From Acidithiobacillus caldus ATCC 51756 (lineage in GTDB: Bacteria; Pseudomonadota; Gammaproteobacteria; Acidithiobacillales; Acidithiobacillaceae): a stretch of DNA of 64,000 nt. This document shows positions 10,316 through 20,549 of this stretch, in pieces. The stretch lies in contig NZ_CP005986.1 in assembly GCF_000175575.2 (NCBI RefSeq), positions 503,549 to 567,548 of the forward strand, read 5' to 3'. Position 1 is the stretch's first letter. Each line of letters starts with the position of its first letter. Made by a program: the position numbers and the translations under genes. The notes under the pieces were generated by a model. That model searched no databases. It saw nothing but the letters and a program-made list of their open reading frames with translations, and was not told where the DNA came from.

Positions 10316-11050
10316 ATGCACATGCAAGATCTCACAGGAAAGGTTGCGGTAGTGACCGGAGCATCCAGCGGTATCGGTGTGGCAGCCGCGCGTCTGCTAG
10401 TGGCCGAAGGAGTGCGGGTGGTGCTGGCGGCGCGACGGCGCGATCGCCTGGAGGCCCTGGCCCGTGAGCTGGGTGACGCGGCGCTGGTCGTGCCCACGGA
10501 CGTCCGTGATCCCAAGGCCATCGAGCAGCTCTTTGCCACGGTCCAGCAGCGGTACGGTGGCCTCGATCTCCTCTTCAACAATGCTGGCCTCGGCTACAAC
10601 GGTCCCTTTGCCGAAAGCCTCCCGGAAGAGTGGCGGGAGACCATAGAAGTGAACCTCTACGGTGTATTGCACTGCACCCAGGCCGCCATCCCCCTGCTCC
10701 GCGGGCGTCCCGGCGCCATGATATCGACGGTGTCCAGTGTGGGGGGGCGTTATGGTCTACCCGGCTGGTCCGTCTACAACGCCACCAAGTTCGCCGTGGT
10801 GGGTTTTCACGACGCCTTGCGCAAGGAACTGGGACCCGAGGGCATCCGCGTGGCCCTCATCGAGCCCGGCGCCGTGTGGACGGAGTGGGGCTTCAAGGTT
10901 CCAGAGGAGGCCATGCGGCAGCGACGGCAGGAACTCGACGCCCTGCATCCCGAGGATGTGGCCCAAGCCCTGGTGTATAGCTTTGCCCAGCCGCCGCATG
11001 TGCTCGTCGAAGAGATCCTGGTGCGCCCGGTCAAGCAGATCGTTCCCTGA
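10316..11050 (+). CDS. Short-chain dehydrogenase/reductase
   Basis: Classical SDR of about 244 residues: the cofactor motif TGASSGIG near the N-terminus, NNAG in the middle, catalytic Ser in STVSSVGG and the YNATK catalytic Tyr/Lys pair. The ATG at 10316 is preferred over an in-frame ATG at 10301 because GGAGG lies nine bases before it. LVVPTDVRDP suggests a variable cofactor preference. Substrate unknown. It follows the dehydrogenase gene by ~60 bp on the same strand and may be co-transcribed. Confidence 0.9.
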   Translation: MHMQDLTGKVAVVTGASSGIGVAAARLLVAEGVRVVLAARRRDRLEALARELGDAALVVPTDVRDPKAIEQLFATVQQRYGGLDLLFNNAGLGYNGPFAESLPEEWRETIEVNLYGVLHCTQAAIPLLRGRPGAMISTVSSVGGRYGLPGWSVYNATKFAVVGFHDALRKELGPEGIRVALIEPGAVWTEWGFKVPEEAMRQRRQELDALHPEDVAQALVYSFAQPPHVLVEEILVRPVKQIVP

Positions 11051-11062
11051 AGGGATGAGGGC

Positions 11063-11296
11063 TCACTGGCCCTCGGCAAGGCGGGCGACGGCACCGTTAT
11101 GGGCATACTGGCAGGACATGGTCTTTTCCCGCTGCGGCTTCTCCCGACACCAAGCCAATTCCTTGGCCGTCTGTTCCGGATGATGCTGGTACCAACCCTG
11201 GGTTTTACCGCCATAGGGACCCTGCTTGAAAAACATGGGTGCCAGTGAAAGGGCGACGACCAGCGCAACGATGGCCGCGTAGATCCACTTTTTCAT
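11063..11296 (-). CDS. Small membrane-anchored EexN-like protein
   Basis: A 77-residue protein with one N-terminal hydrophobic segment (about residues 4-22). Its small outer domain carries HHPEQTAKELAWC and MSCQYAHNGAVARL. The pattern His-Pro-Glu ... Leu-x-Trp-Cys ... Cys-x-x-Ala ... Ala resembles the EexN/TrbK-like entry-exclusion lipoprotein family often found as isolated small genes. No lipobox is evident, so it may be an anchored rather than lipid-modified protein. No conjugation genes are nearby, so a role in entry exclusion is doubtful. Confidence 0.55.
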   Translation of the reverse strand: MKKWIYAAIVALVVALSLAPMFFKQGPYGGKTQGWYQHHPEQTAKELAWCREKPQREKTMSCQYAHNGAVARLAEGQ

Positions 11297-11385
11297 GCCA
11301 TTCCCTCCACCGATTGGGTGCTCTTGCCCAGGGCTCCAGTATAGTAGGACTCCCGTCGGCAGACCTAGGCATCCCCCGAGTCAAG

Positions 11386-11417
11386 CCAAAGAAAAAGGCC
11401 CGGCGTGAACCGGGCCT
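11386..11417 (-). terminator. Rho-independent terminator after tRNA-Gln
   Basis: Read on the reverse strand: a 7-bp GC stem GGCCCGG/CCGGGCC with a 6-base loop, followed directly by TTTTTCTTT. It lies about 10 bp past the tRNA 3' end. Confidence 0.85.
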
Positions 11418-11428
11418 CGCGCTCATCT

Positions 11429-11502
11429 TGGCTGGGGGACGTGGATTCGAACCACGGTTAGCGGAGTCAGAGTCCGCTGTCCTACCGCTAGACGATCCCC
11501 CA
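11429..11502 (-). tRNA. tRNA-Gln (CUG anticodon)
   Basis: Reverse-strand cloverleaf with a 7-bp acceptor stem (TGGGGGA/TCCCCCA), D-arm with GCGGTAGG, anticodon stem GCGGA/TCCGC holding loop CTCTGAC (anticodon CTG), T-arm GGTTCGAATCC, and an encoded CCA. Length 74 nt. Confidence 0.95.
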
Positions 11503-11692
11503 ATGAGGGGCAGAGCATAGCCAGCGGTACCCAGATCTGTCAATCCTGTGTACGAGTCCACCCCTTGGGCACTCCTCCCTCGCCAAAGCAGTGCCACAGG
11601 TTTCTGAACCTATGCATCCTATCCAGGCAGCCCTGCTGCGGCCCGAGTGGGCGCTCGGCGCGGTGCGTTGTAAAACAGATGTTGTGAAAATG

Positions 11693-11721
11693 TTGCAAAA
11701 AGGTTTGGCCGGTGCTATAAC
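11693..11721 (+). promoter_or_regulatory. Sigma-70-type promoter of the porin gene
   Basis: TTGCAA (11693-11698), a 17-bp spacer and TATAAC (11716-11721). A small inverted repeat GTTGT/CAAC follows at about 11729-11744 and a very strong Shine-Dalgarno (GAGGAGGAG) precedes the ATG at 11767, consistent with an abundant outer-membrane protein. Confidence 0.75.
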
Positions 11722-11766
11722 TCTCACCGTTGTACTTTAACAACGGCTCATGAGGAGGAGCTTGTC

Positions 11767-13002
11767 ATGAAGAAGAATCTCGTAGCTTTCGCGGTTGCGG
11801 CAGCCGTTCTGGTGCCCGGCGTCGCCCTGGCAGCGGATAGTTCCAACGCCGATACCGGCCCGGTGTTGTACGGCTATGCCCAGATCACCGGCAGTAATCA
11901 GTTCGGCACCCATGGTCCCGAGGGGCTCATTTTTGGCGCCCACCGTATCCGTTTGGGCGTCAAGGGCGAGGCTGTTCCCGGCGTGTCCTACAACTTCCAG
12001 TACAAGTGGGATGGTGCCTGGATGAGCGGTGGCTCCCTCGCTGGTGCCGCTTCGGCATTTCCGGGTGTAGACGGTCAGTCTGGTGTTCAGGAAGCGGAGA
12101 TCAACTTCGGCTTCGTTCCCGCACTTCAGCTTGAGGTGGGTAAGTTCCGTGTGCCCGTGGGCCTGGAGCGTACCCAGTTCAGCGGTAACAACCTTTGGTT
12201 CATTCAGCGCTCCATGAATCAGTCCCTGGGTGCCGATCGAAGTGCTGGTGCCGCTTTCCACAGTCCTAACGTCATGGGTACCGGTATCTACTACAAGATC
12301 GGCATTTTTGACAACCATTCCTTGGATGGTAGCAACGCCTTCAGTGATTTTGGAACGAATGCTCTCAACGCTAAAAACGTAGGGTATCCCTTCGGTTCCG
12401 GGCAGACCCGGGTTGGCGGCGTCCTGACCAATGGCAGCGGCAAGTATCTTTTCGCTGGCATGCTTGGGTACAAAATGAGCCCGCTGTTGAACGTGGAACT
12501 GTCCGGCGCTCGTGCCGATACGAATTTGTCCGGTCCCGGCTACGCCAACCAGATTGATGCTTGGAACCTGGGTGTCAACGGTGGGTTGATGGGTATCAAG
12601 TACATGGCGGAGTACAGCCGTGTGAATAGCTACGGAGGTATCGAGGGCTTGCGTGGCAGCGATTGGTATGTAGCCCTTGCCGCCAACCTGCACGAGATGA
12701 CCCTCACCCCGGATTGGCTGGATATCGAGCCGGCGGTGCGTTTTGAACGCTTTGACTATAGGGGTACCGTCGGCAGTGGCGTCCCCGGCAATATCAATGG
12801 TGCGTACCTCAATAACACCACCATTGGTGTCAACTATTACGTTAACCCCAACAATCCTCACGCGGCCGAGGTGCAGTTGAATTACATTGTTCCTACTGGT
12901 GCATCTGGCTATCGAGCACAACTGGCGGCGGGTAAGAACTACGCCCCGGCAAATGCCTATCTTTACAACACCCTCGCCCTGCAGTTCCAGGCCGGCTTCT
13001 GA
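11767..13002 (+). CDS. Outer-membrane porin, phosphate-selective porin O/P-like
   Basis: A 411-residue porin. It has a clear signal peptide (MKKNLVAFAVAAAVLVPGVALA) and a beta-barrel with many alternating aromatic and glycine residues. VGKFRVPVGLERTQFSGN is typical of the OprO/OprP family, and the protein ends in Phe (QFQAGF), the usual barrel-assembly signal. The gene stands alone between its own promoter and terminator. Codon use looks optimised, with few rare codons. It would form a trimeric diffusion channel; substrate specificity for phosphate cannot be assumed. Confidence 0.88.
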   Translation: MKKNLVAFAVAAAVLVPGVALAADSSNADTGPVLYGYAQITGSNQFGTHGPEGLIFGAHRIRLGVKGEAVPGVSYNFQYKWDGAWMSGGSLAGAASAFPGVDGQSGVQEAEINFGFVPALQLEVGKFRVPVGLERTQFSGNNLWFIQRSMNQSLGADRSAGAAFHSPNVMGTGIYYKIGIFDNHSLDGSNAFSDFGTNALNAKNVGYPFGSGQTRVGGVLTNGSGKYLFAGMLGYKMSPLLNVELSGARADTNLSGPGYANQIDAWNLGVNGGLMGIKYMAEYSRVNSYGGIEGLRGSDWYVALAANLHEMTLTPDWLDIEPAVRFERFDYRGTVGSGVPGNINGAYLNNTTIGVNYYVNPNNPHAAEVQLNYIVPTGASGYRAQLAAGKNYAPANAYLYNTLALQFQAGF

Positions 13003-13050
13003 CTTCATTCAGAGAAGCTTGGGTGTGATCCTGGGTGCACCAGCACCCTC

Positions 13051-13080
13051 AACCGCCCCCTTCGGGGGCGGTTTTCTTTT
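13051..13080 (+). terminator. Rho-independent terminator after the porin gene
   Basis: Stem AACCGCCCCC/GGGGGCGGTT with a TTC loop, then TTCTTTT. Located about 50 bp past the porin stop. Confidence 0.9.
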
Positions 13081-13272
13081 GTCGATCCCGCTCATTCGGG
13101 CTACATCGGCTGGAGTCGTGACTGGTGCTGGGTTATATTGTTTGTCATCTTTTTTGCTGCTCATCGCCGTGGGGAGGCCATGTTCTGCGGTCGTAACCTA
13201 GTGGTCCGCGCAAGGATCGACGAGTACAGCCCGTCGCTTCCCCATTTGTGGGGTAGAGTCAGTCCCTAGCCC

Positions 13273-16050
<2,778 letters not shown>

Positions 16051-16128
16051 GGCGGTTTTGTGACCGGACCCGCGCCTTCGGTTAAAGCCGGAGACGGTGC
16101 TGGCGGCTGAATGGGTGAGCGGCGTGCT

Positions 16129-17250
16129 TCAGGGTTTGGCCCAGAAAACCCATAGCGTGCCGTCCGCATGGAAACGGTATAGCCCATCCATGTAGCCCAG
16201 AGCGAAAAGGGCAAGGGCGTTGTCGTAGTAGTGTGGCCCAAAACGGTTCTCCGAGGGGTTCCAGGCGGCGTAGATCCGGTCGGACAGGCGCTCTCGTGCC
16301 GAGGTGTCGCCAAGCTGGCGCAGGTAGGGCAAGAGCGCGGCGGCGAAGCCCGGCGGGCCATGGCCCGAGGTCTTCCCGTCGAGGGTATCGACCTGTTCGG
16401 GTACGGGGGCACCTTTTTCCACGAGCATTGCCATGCCCCTGAGGGCGTGGAGTATGGCCAGGTTCACGGCATCCCGCGCGCTCATTCCCGCCCACAGGTA
16501 GCAACGGATGGCGTTATAACTTCCTTCAGGGCCCTGGGGGGCGACCGCAAAGCCTCCGTGATTGCGAAGCACGAACCAGTCGGGCGCGAAACCATGCGGG
16601 TCGGCAAAGGTAAAAAGACGCGGTAGACCACCGTAGATGGCCGACCATGGTCCCGCCCGATCCCAATGGGCAAGTCCAGCCAGGACAAAGGGGGGAAGAT
16701 AACTCGGGTTGACGACGAATCCATCGTCCACGCGCCAATAGGGGCCGTCTCCCGGCGTGAGGACGGGCCCCCACCCGTTCAGGTGGACGACTTCGTGCCG
16801 CTCTATCTGCCGCAGCAGTCCTTGGGCAATCGTGGCATAATGCGGGTCGTGCCAGAGTGAGGCCGCCGAGAGCAGCGTGTATGCCAGCCACAGATCGGCG
16901 TCGCTGGCCGATTCCGAGCTCAGTGGACCCCAATGACCATCCGCGGCGCGTCCCCAGCGCCAGATGGGCAGGTGCCGAGATAAATCTCCGCGAGCCAGGT
17001 TGTTCTGGGTCCACTGGAGAATCCGCTGGAACAGTACGCGGTCATTGGCCACCAGGGCAAAGAAGAGACCATAGGCCTGTCCCTCGGAAGTCGTGATGCC
17101 GCCGTCCAGAGGATCGATGACACGACCCTGGGTATCCATGAAATGGTTTTGGAATCCGTGCCAGAGATTCGTCCACGTGGGTGGTCCGGCGCGGGCGTCC
17201 ATGCTGCAGGACAGGAGCAGCAGGCCGATCAGCACGACTCGTCGTATCAC
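16129..17250 (-). CDS. bcsZ: Periplasmic cellulase BcsZ (GH8 endoglucanase)
   Basis: Endo-beta-1,4-glucanase of cellulose operons, about 373 residues from the GTG at 17250. That start gives a clean signal peptide (MIRRVVLIGLLLLSCSMDARA) and begins 20 bp past the bcsS stop. GH8 features include TSEGQAYGLFFAL with the catalytic-acid Glu, SASDADLWLAYTLL with a conserved Asp, and SYLPPFVLAGLA. A longer in-frame reading begins with TTG inside bcsS and is less likely. It trims or releases nascent cellulose in the periplasm. Confidence 0.9.
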   Translation of the reverse strand: MIRRVVLIGLLLLSCSMDARAGPPTWTNLWHGFQNHFMDTQGRVIDPLDGGITTSEGQAYGLFFALVANDRVLFQRILQWTQNNLARGDLSRHLPIWRWGRAADGHWGPLSSESASDADLWLAYTLLSAASLWHDPHYATIAQGLLRQIERHEVVHLNGWGPVLTPGDGPYWRVDDGFVVNPSYLPPFVLAGLAHWDRAGPWSAIYGGLPRLFTFADPHGFAPDWFVLRNHGGFAVAPQGPEGSYNAIRCYLWAGMSARDAVNLAILHALRGMAMLVEKGAPVPEQVDTLDGKTSGHGPPGFAAALLPYLRQLGDTSARERLSDRIYAAWNPSENRFGPHYYDNALALFALGYMDGLYRFHADGTLWVFWAKP

Positions 17251-17269
17251 CGCCGGCGTGCGCGGGTGA

Positions 17270-17995
17270 TCAAAAGCTCTTGCTGAAAGACAGTCCAGCG
17301 TAGCCACTGTTGGCAAGGCCAGATTGGAAACTCACTCCGCCGGCTAGTCCCAGTTGCCAGCCGGAAAAAGGCCCGATTTGCGCAAACAGGCCAACCTGGT
17401 GGATCCGATAATTCGGACCACCCTGAATGATCCCCTCCGGGCCGAGTTCGAGGCTTGGGCCAAGGCGCCATTTCCCGCGCCAATCCGTCCAAAAAGACGC
17501 TTGGCCGAAGCTGTAGCTGTCTATTCCCGCCACGGACCACCGCCGGCTCAGGCGGAAATCCCACTGCAATTGTGGGGTGAAGGTCCAGACCGCGCCCTGA
17601 GGTTTGGGGCGCGCGGCTCCAACCACCGAACTGGGTTGGGCGTTGAAATTGGCGTAGCCCACGGCGCCAGACAGGCTCCAACCCAGGTTTCCGAGGACGC
17701 TGGCGTAACCGATACCTAGGTTGCCGCCAGGCGCCTGGGTCGTGACATCCTGGGCAGGGAAGCCCGTGGTGTAGCGATAGCGAAGGTAACTGACAAAACC
17801 CGAGACGTACCATCCTTGGCCCAGACGGGCGCCGGGCAGGGGTTGAATGCCGCCGAGGTAACTATAGCTGCTGTAGGCTCCCCACTGCGTGCCGCCCAGC
17901 AAGAGGGTGTCGGAACCTGCCTGGGCGAGACCGGGCACAGCCCAGAAAGCAGCGAGGACGAGGGCAAGGCGGGGGGCCGAGCGGGGCGTTGGCAT
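17270..17995 (-). CDS. bcsS: BcsS-like outer-membrane cellulose biosynthesis protein
   Basis: About 241 residues with a signal peptide (MPTPRSAPRLALVLAAFWAVPGLAQA) followed by an amphipathic beta-strand-rich region ending in Phe (SFSKSF). The YSYLGGIQPLPGARLGQGWY and YVSGFVSYLRYRY pattern resembles the BcsS family. The ATG at 17995 has GAGGAG 11 bases upstream and sits 16 bp after the bcsB stop; a longer frame entering bcsB is not needed. No BcsC (TPR-barrel exporter) is encoded beside it, so BcsS may be the outer-membrane component here. Confidence 0.78.
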   Translation of the reverse strand: MPTPRSAPRLALVLAAFWAVPGLAQAGSDTLLLGGTQWGAYSSYSYLGGIQPLPGARLGQGWYVSGFVSYLRYRYTTGFPAQDVTTQAPGGNLGIGYASVLGNLGWSLSGAVGYANFNAQPSSVVGAARPKPQGAVWTFTPQLQWDFRLSRRWSVAGIDSYSFGQASFWTDWRGKWRLGPSLELGPEGIIQGGPNYRIHQVGLFAQIGPFSGWQLGLAGGVSFQSGLANSGYAGLSFSKSF

Positions 17996-18011
17996 GAAAC
18001 AGGACTCCTCA

Positions 18012-20549
18012 TCAGCTCCAGTAGGGGTAGGGTGCTGCGTCCCGGGCTTCTGTGCGGCGCCGGGGATACACGCGTCGATATCGCGGATCCTCGACGGCGG
18101 CGTGCCAGCCTCCAGAGGCCGCGCGGGTACGGAAAGTCTGTTGGTAGAGTAGGGCCGTCGAGCAGGTTGGTGCCCCACTGCCGCGCACATCCGTTAAAGG
18201 TTCAGATACCGGAATCGCTTGGCTCTGCGCGGAAGGCGCAGTAGTGAGCGGGGGTGTCTGTAGGGAGCGTACGTTTTCTGCTGCCAGCGGCTCGGCCTCT
18301 GCCATTTCTGCGCGTTGACGCCGCCGCGCGTACTGACGTAACGCAGAGCGTGAGGCCAGGACGAAAAGCAGGCCGAAGAACAGCAGCACGGCAAGACTGA
18401 TCCAGGGGTGCCGGGAGACCCAAAGGGCAAGACCGCCGCGTACGCCAAAGGTGCGGAATGGGGTCTCGCTCAGACCCAGGGTAAAGATGCGGTCGCTGCC
18501 GACGCGCCACCAGGCCAGGTTGCCCTTGAGTTGGGCCCACGGGCCGTACTGAACCAGAGTCTGGGTCGCCTGCTGGAGCTTTTGCGGATCCCCTGCGGTG
18601 AGCAGCACGCGGGTCTTGGCTCCCGTCCGCCAAATGCGCAAGAAGGCTAGGTCACCATTATCCTCCGCATCCCAGTGTATGCGGGCGTGCGCTCTTCGGG
18701 CGGGCACCGGTTCTTGCAAAAACGCCAGCAAGCTGTGCTCGGGATGGACGCTGGCCACCTCAGGCTCCTCCTGAAACAAGGCGTCACGACCACCGGGGAT
18801 CCGGTCCCAGGCCCCCTTTCCCTGGAGCGTTCCGACGTAAATGTCTGCAGTGGGCAAGGGTTTCGACTGGGCAACGAAGCGTGCCGGCAGCGGGCGCCCC
18901 GCCGCCTGGGCGAGCTTGCCCAGCAGGGTCATGGCTGCGGAGACATTGGCGGCACGCAGGCTCGAGCCCTGCACGGTCAGCTGCTGGCCTTGCCCATTGA
19001 AGGGATAGGCAGCCTGGGCGAGGGGAGCGAGATCTGGCTGGCGCGCCCGCAGTCCACCCCCCATCCACTGGAAGACGGAATCGCCGTAGACGGTGACCCA
19101 GAGATTGCCCAAGAAGAAGGGCCGACAGTCGCCACCATTGCTCTGAGGTACGAGCACGGGTTCCAGGTGGATGGCGTTCCAACCCGGATGCAGGATGGTA
19201 GGCGGAAGGGTGACGGTATAATCGCTGTAACGCCCCCCCTGGGGGTTGTTCAACGGGATGGAATCCAGGGCGTTGCCGTTGACCACGACGTTGAGTGCCG
19301 ATTGCGGCGACATGCCCGCAGCGTAGGCCAAGTGCAGACGCAACTGTGCCTTGCGCTGCCAGCCACCATTCCAGAGGCGCAAATCGAAGGATGCTGGATC
19401 GTAGCCCGTACGCGTCTGGGTCGTAAAACCGAGGTCACTAAGGGCGAAGGCATCGTCGGAGAACTCCGCCACCCCCTTCGGCGGTAGTAAGTTCTTGCCG
19501 GGCGGAAAGCGGACATCGTGCACACTGGCCTGCGTCAGCGGTGGCCAGAGAACGGCGGGATCGGCGAAGGCGTGAGCGAGCTCCACCAGGGGCTTCCCTT
19601 GCCCTACAAGGGCCACACCCACGTGGTGCGGGTGGCCTGGCCAGCGCAGGATACGCAACGCCGGCACGTCGGTGGATACCCGTACCTGCGCCGAGCGCAG
19701 CAGCGGCTCCAGCGTGTTCGGGTTACCCACGAACAAGGCCGTTTGCATGGTCGTTGCCGGCTCCTGCAACCATGCCTGCAGGTGTTCTGCGCTGAAGCTC
19801 TGCGCACGCACGTCCACGGGAAGATACTGGTAGCGCAGTGCCGCACCTTCCACGGCCAGGACTGTGGCCTCCCAGTACCCAGGATGGTTGTCATCGGTAT
19901 AGAAGAGCCGAAGGTGCCCATTAGCCGTCGTCTGCGCTGGGTCAAAGATCTGGCCGAGATCGGAGAGATTCGGCTGCCATACCGTCGGTGTCAGTTTCAG
20001 GGTCAGACTCGAGTCCTTCAATTGGACCTGACTCCAGATCTGTGGTGCGATGGGGTGCTCGCAACGCAAGGTGTAGTGCTGTGCAGCGCGTAACTCGATC
20101 GTATTGAATCCTGAATGAAATAACGTCCCATCCAAAGCCAGCTTCTGGAAAATGGGACCTCGGTTACCCGCGAGGGAAAACTGGCCGGCGACCTGTCCGT
20201 TGACGAGGACTACCATCCAGGATTGCGCGTTCAGCGCTGCTGAGGGGGTTACGTGGAGCTGCAGGTCGGCTCCCACGACCTTCTGTCCGTATCCCAGAGG
20301 CACTGGGATGTCCAGGTGCGTATCGGTGTAGCGCAGTGTCGCCTCTGCGCGCCCCCCGAGAAAGTAGGCGAGGGAATGCCGCACGGTCTGACCAGTTTGC
20401 GCAGCATCGGCAACCTCGGCCGCTGGCGCCTTGCCCGCAGTGCTGGGGCTCTCGGCAGCAAGCAGGAAAGATGGCTGGACGGCCAAACCGAGGCCCAGGA
20501 GCAGTACCAGTATGTGCAGCAGAGTGCCCCGTCTTCCCCGAAGATTCAC
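18012..20549 (-). CDS. bcsB: Cellulose synthase subunit BcsB
   Basis: Periplasmic, membrane-anchored partner of BcsA, about 845 residues. The GTG at 20549 overlaps the bcsA stop (GTGA), has AGGA eight bases upstream and gives a signal peptide (LLHILVLLLGLGLAVQPSFLLAAES). Typical BcsB features are jelly-roll carbohydrate-binding and flavodoxin-like domains, including the GDCRPFFLGNLWVTVYGDS stretch, and a single C-terminal transmembrane helix (WISLAVLLFFGLLFVLA). An unusual cytosolic tail of ~110 residues rich in Ala, Arg and Pro follows that helix. Order bcsA-bcsB-bcsS-bcsZ. Confidence 0.92.
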   Translation of the reverse strand: MNLRGRRGTLLHILVLLLGLGLAVQPSFLLAAESPSTAGKAPAAEVADAAQTGQTVRHSLAYFLGGRAEATLRYTDTHLDIPVPLGYGQKVVGADLQLHVTPSAALNAQSWMVVLVNGQVAGQFSLAGNRGPIFQKLALDGTLFHSGFNTIELRAAQHYTLRCEHPIAPQIWSQVQLKDSSLTLKLTPTVWQPNLSDLGQIFDPAQTTANGHLRLFYTDDNHPGYWEATVLAVEGAALRYQYLPVDVRAQSFSAEHLQAWLQEPATTMQTALFVGNPNTLEPLLRSAQVRVSTDVPALRILRWPGHPHHVGVALVGQGKPLVELAHAFADPAVLWPPLTQASVHDVRFPPGKNLLPPKGVAEFSDDAFALSDLGFTTQTRTGYDPASFDLRLWNGGWQRKAQLRLHLAYAAGMSPQSALNVVVNGNALDSIPLNNPQGGRYSDYTVTLPPTILHPGWNAIHLEPVLVPQSNGGDCRPFFLGNLWVTVYGDSVFQWMGGGLRARQPDLAPLAQAAYPFNGQGQQLTVQGSSLRAANVSAAMTLLGKLAQAAGRPLPARFVAQSKPLPTADIYVGTLQGKGAWDRIPGGRDALFQEEPEVASVHPEHSLLAFLQEPVPARRAHARIHWDAEDNGDLAFLRIWRTGAKTRVLLTAGDPQKLQQATQTLVQYGPWAQLKGNLAWWRVGSDRIFTLGLSETPFRTFGVRGGLALWVSRHPWISLAVLLFFGLLFVLASRSALRQYARRRQRAEMAEAEPLAAENVRSLQTPPLTTAPSAQSQAIPVSEPLTDVRGSGAPTCSTALLYQQTFRTRAASGGWHAAVEDPRYRRVYPRRRTEARDAAPYPYWS

